Origin: RHKX01 sp963839535
Lineage (GTDB): Bacteria; Actinomycetota; Thermoleophilia; Solirubrobacterales; 70-9
Assembly (NCBI GenBank): GCA_963839535.1
Contig: CAWIVF010000014.1
Location: 124,001-188,000 of the forward strand
DNA length: 64,000 nt
Direction: 5' to 3'
Shown here: in pieces, positions 63,657-64,000 of the stretch
Layout of the letters: each line of letters begins with the position of its first letter
Position numbering within the stretch: the stretch's first letter is position 1
The notes under the pieces: model-generated
Seen by the model: only the letters and a program-made list of their open reading frames with translations
What the model was told of the DNA's origin: nothing
Databases searched by the model: none
Translations under genes and position numbers: made by a program

Positions 63657-64000
63657 TCCGGGGTGGCGAGTCGCTCGACGGCGAATTGGACGCCCGGACC
63701 GATGGCAAGGGCGAAGATCAGCGTCCCCACTCCCACCGTGCCGCCGAGGATGAAGCCGCTGACGAGGACCGTCACCTCGATCGCCACGCGGGCGACCCGG
63801 AATGAGATCCCGGTCTCCCGGCTCAGCCCCGTCATCAGCCCGTCACGCGGCCCGGGGCCGAGGGCGGCGGTCAGGTAGAAGCCGCTGCCCACCGCGACCA
63901 GGGCGACGCCGGCGAGGAGGAGGAACCAGCGCGCGACGATGCCCGCCTCATCGGGCAGCGCGAGGAGGGTTGCGTCGATCACCAGGCCCACGACGATCGC
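63638..64000 (-). CDS. YczE/YitT-type membrane protein, 5' end outside window
   Basis: At least 120 aa are visible; the gene enters from the right edge. Three to four helices (FLLLAGVALVAVGSGFYLTA, VARVAIEVTVLVSGFILGGT, GTLIFALAIGPGVQFAVE) with LGPGPRDGLMTGLSRETGIS, the loop typical of the YczE/YyaS family. Its role is unknown. It ends with RMQA at the TAA/TAG region around 63638, overlapping the annotated 5' end of the ELWxxDGT gene by 19 nt. Confidence 0.8.
   Translation of the reverse strand, partial: AIVVGLVIDATLLALPDEAGIVARWFLLLAGVALVAVGSGFYLTAALGPGPRDGLMTGLSRETGISFRVARVAIEVTVLVSGFILGGTVGVGTLIFALAIGPGVQFAVERLATPEWRMQA

Overview
The window is very G+C-rich (about 70% by eye) bacterial chromosome with densely packed genes, GTG/TTG starts and many 1-8 nt start/stop overlaps. 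Gene content points to a deep-branching actinobacterium of the Thermoleophilia/Solirubrobacterales or Rubrobacter type: a GarA-like FHA protein next to an FtsR-like MerR regulator, a single-motif RsiG-like protein, a WS/DGAT acyltransferase, MurT/GatD and a c-di-AMP riboswitch. The taxonomic placement is inference. I see no rRNA, tRNA, CRISPR array, prophage or insertion sequence.

Layout. 1-9.5 kb: EttA, YjbR, a winged-helix protein, a secreted propeller, a flavin reductase, IspG, ProS and a PgsA-like enzyme. 9.5-11.1 kb: a regulatory operon with a clear sigma-70 promoter (RsiG-like, zinc-ribbon FHA, MerR). 11-25 kb: lipid-type FAD oxidase, a sigma-region-4-like membrane protein, thioesterase, NAD synthetase, a secreted metalloprotease, a molybdopterin oxidoreductase, an amidase/carboxypeptidase fusion, a Kef-type antiporter and WS/DGAT. 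25.2-26.4 kb: c-di-AMP riboswitch plus RlpA-like wall protein. 26-48 kb: DinB, small enzymes, CcdA/thioredoxin, a tandem pair of FG-GAP/UnbV proteins, PhoD, a DrrAB exporter, GntR-MlaE, LtrA, a peptidase and a ferritin. 48.3-52.6 kb: a looser, apparently lower-GC accessory stretch with a degraded propeller gene, small enzymes and an MpsC-like protein. 53-64 kb: hydrolase, peroxiredoxin and cyclophilin; then a tight MurT/GatD operon for peptidoglycan amidation; then RimB-RimK-AstE-like; finally an ELWxxDGT repeat protein and the end of a YczE-type membrane protein.

Two global features matter when reading the annotation. First, about 40 single-base frame breaks interrupt otherwise well-conserved genes, including essential ones (proS, nadE). 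Nearly all fit one surplus base, usually in or beside a G/C run, so they look like sequencing or assembly errors; I give whole-gene spans and mark the breaks. Second, many first genes of transcription units carry a TANNNT-type -10 hexamer only 6-9 nt before the start codon, with no Shine-Dalgarno sequence, which implies widespread leaderless transcription.

Functionally, several loci converge on the envelope and second-messenger control: a predicted c-di-GMP-binding anti-sigma relative, a c-di-AMP-responsive RNA ahead of a wall protein, a bifunctional peptidoglycan hydrolase and a peptidoglycan amidation operon.
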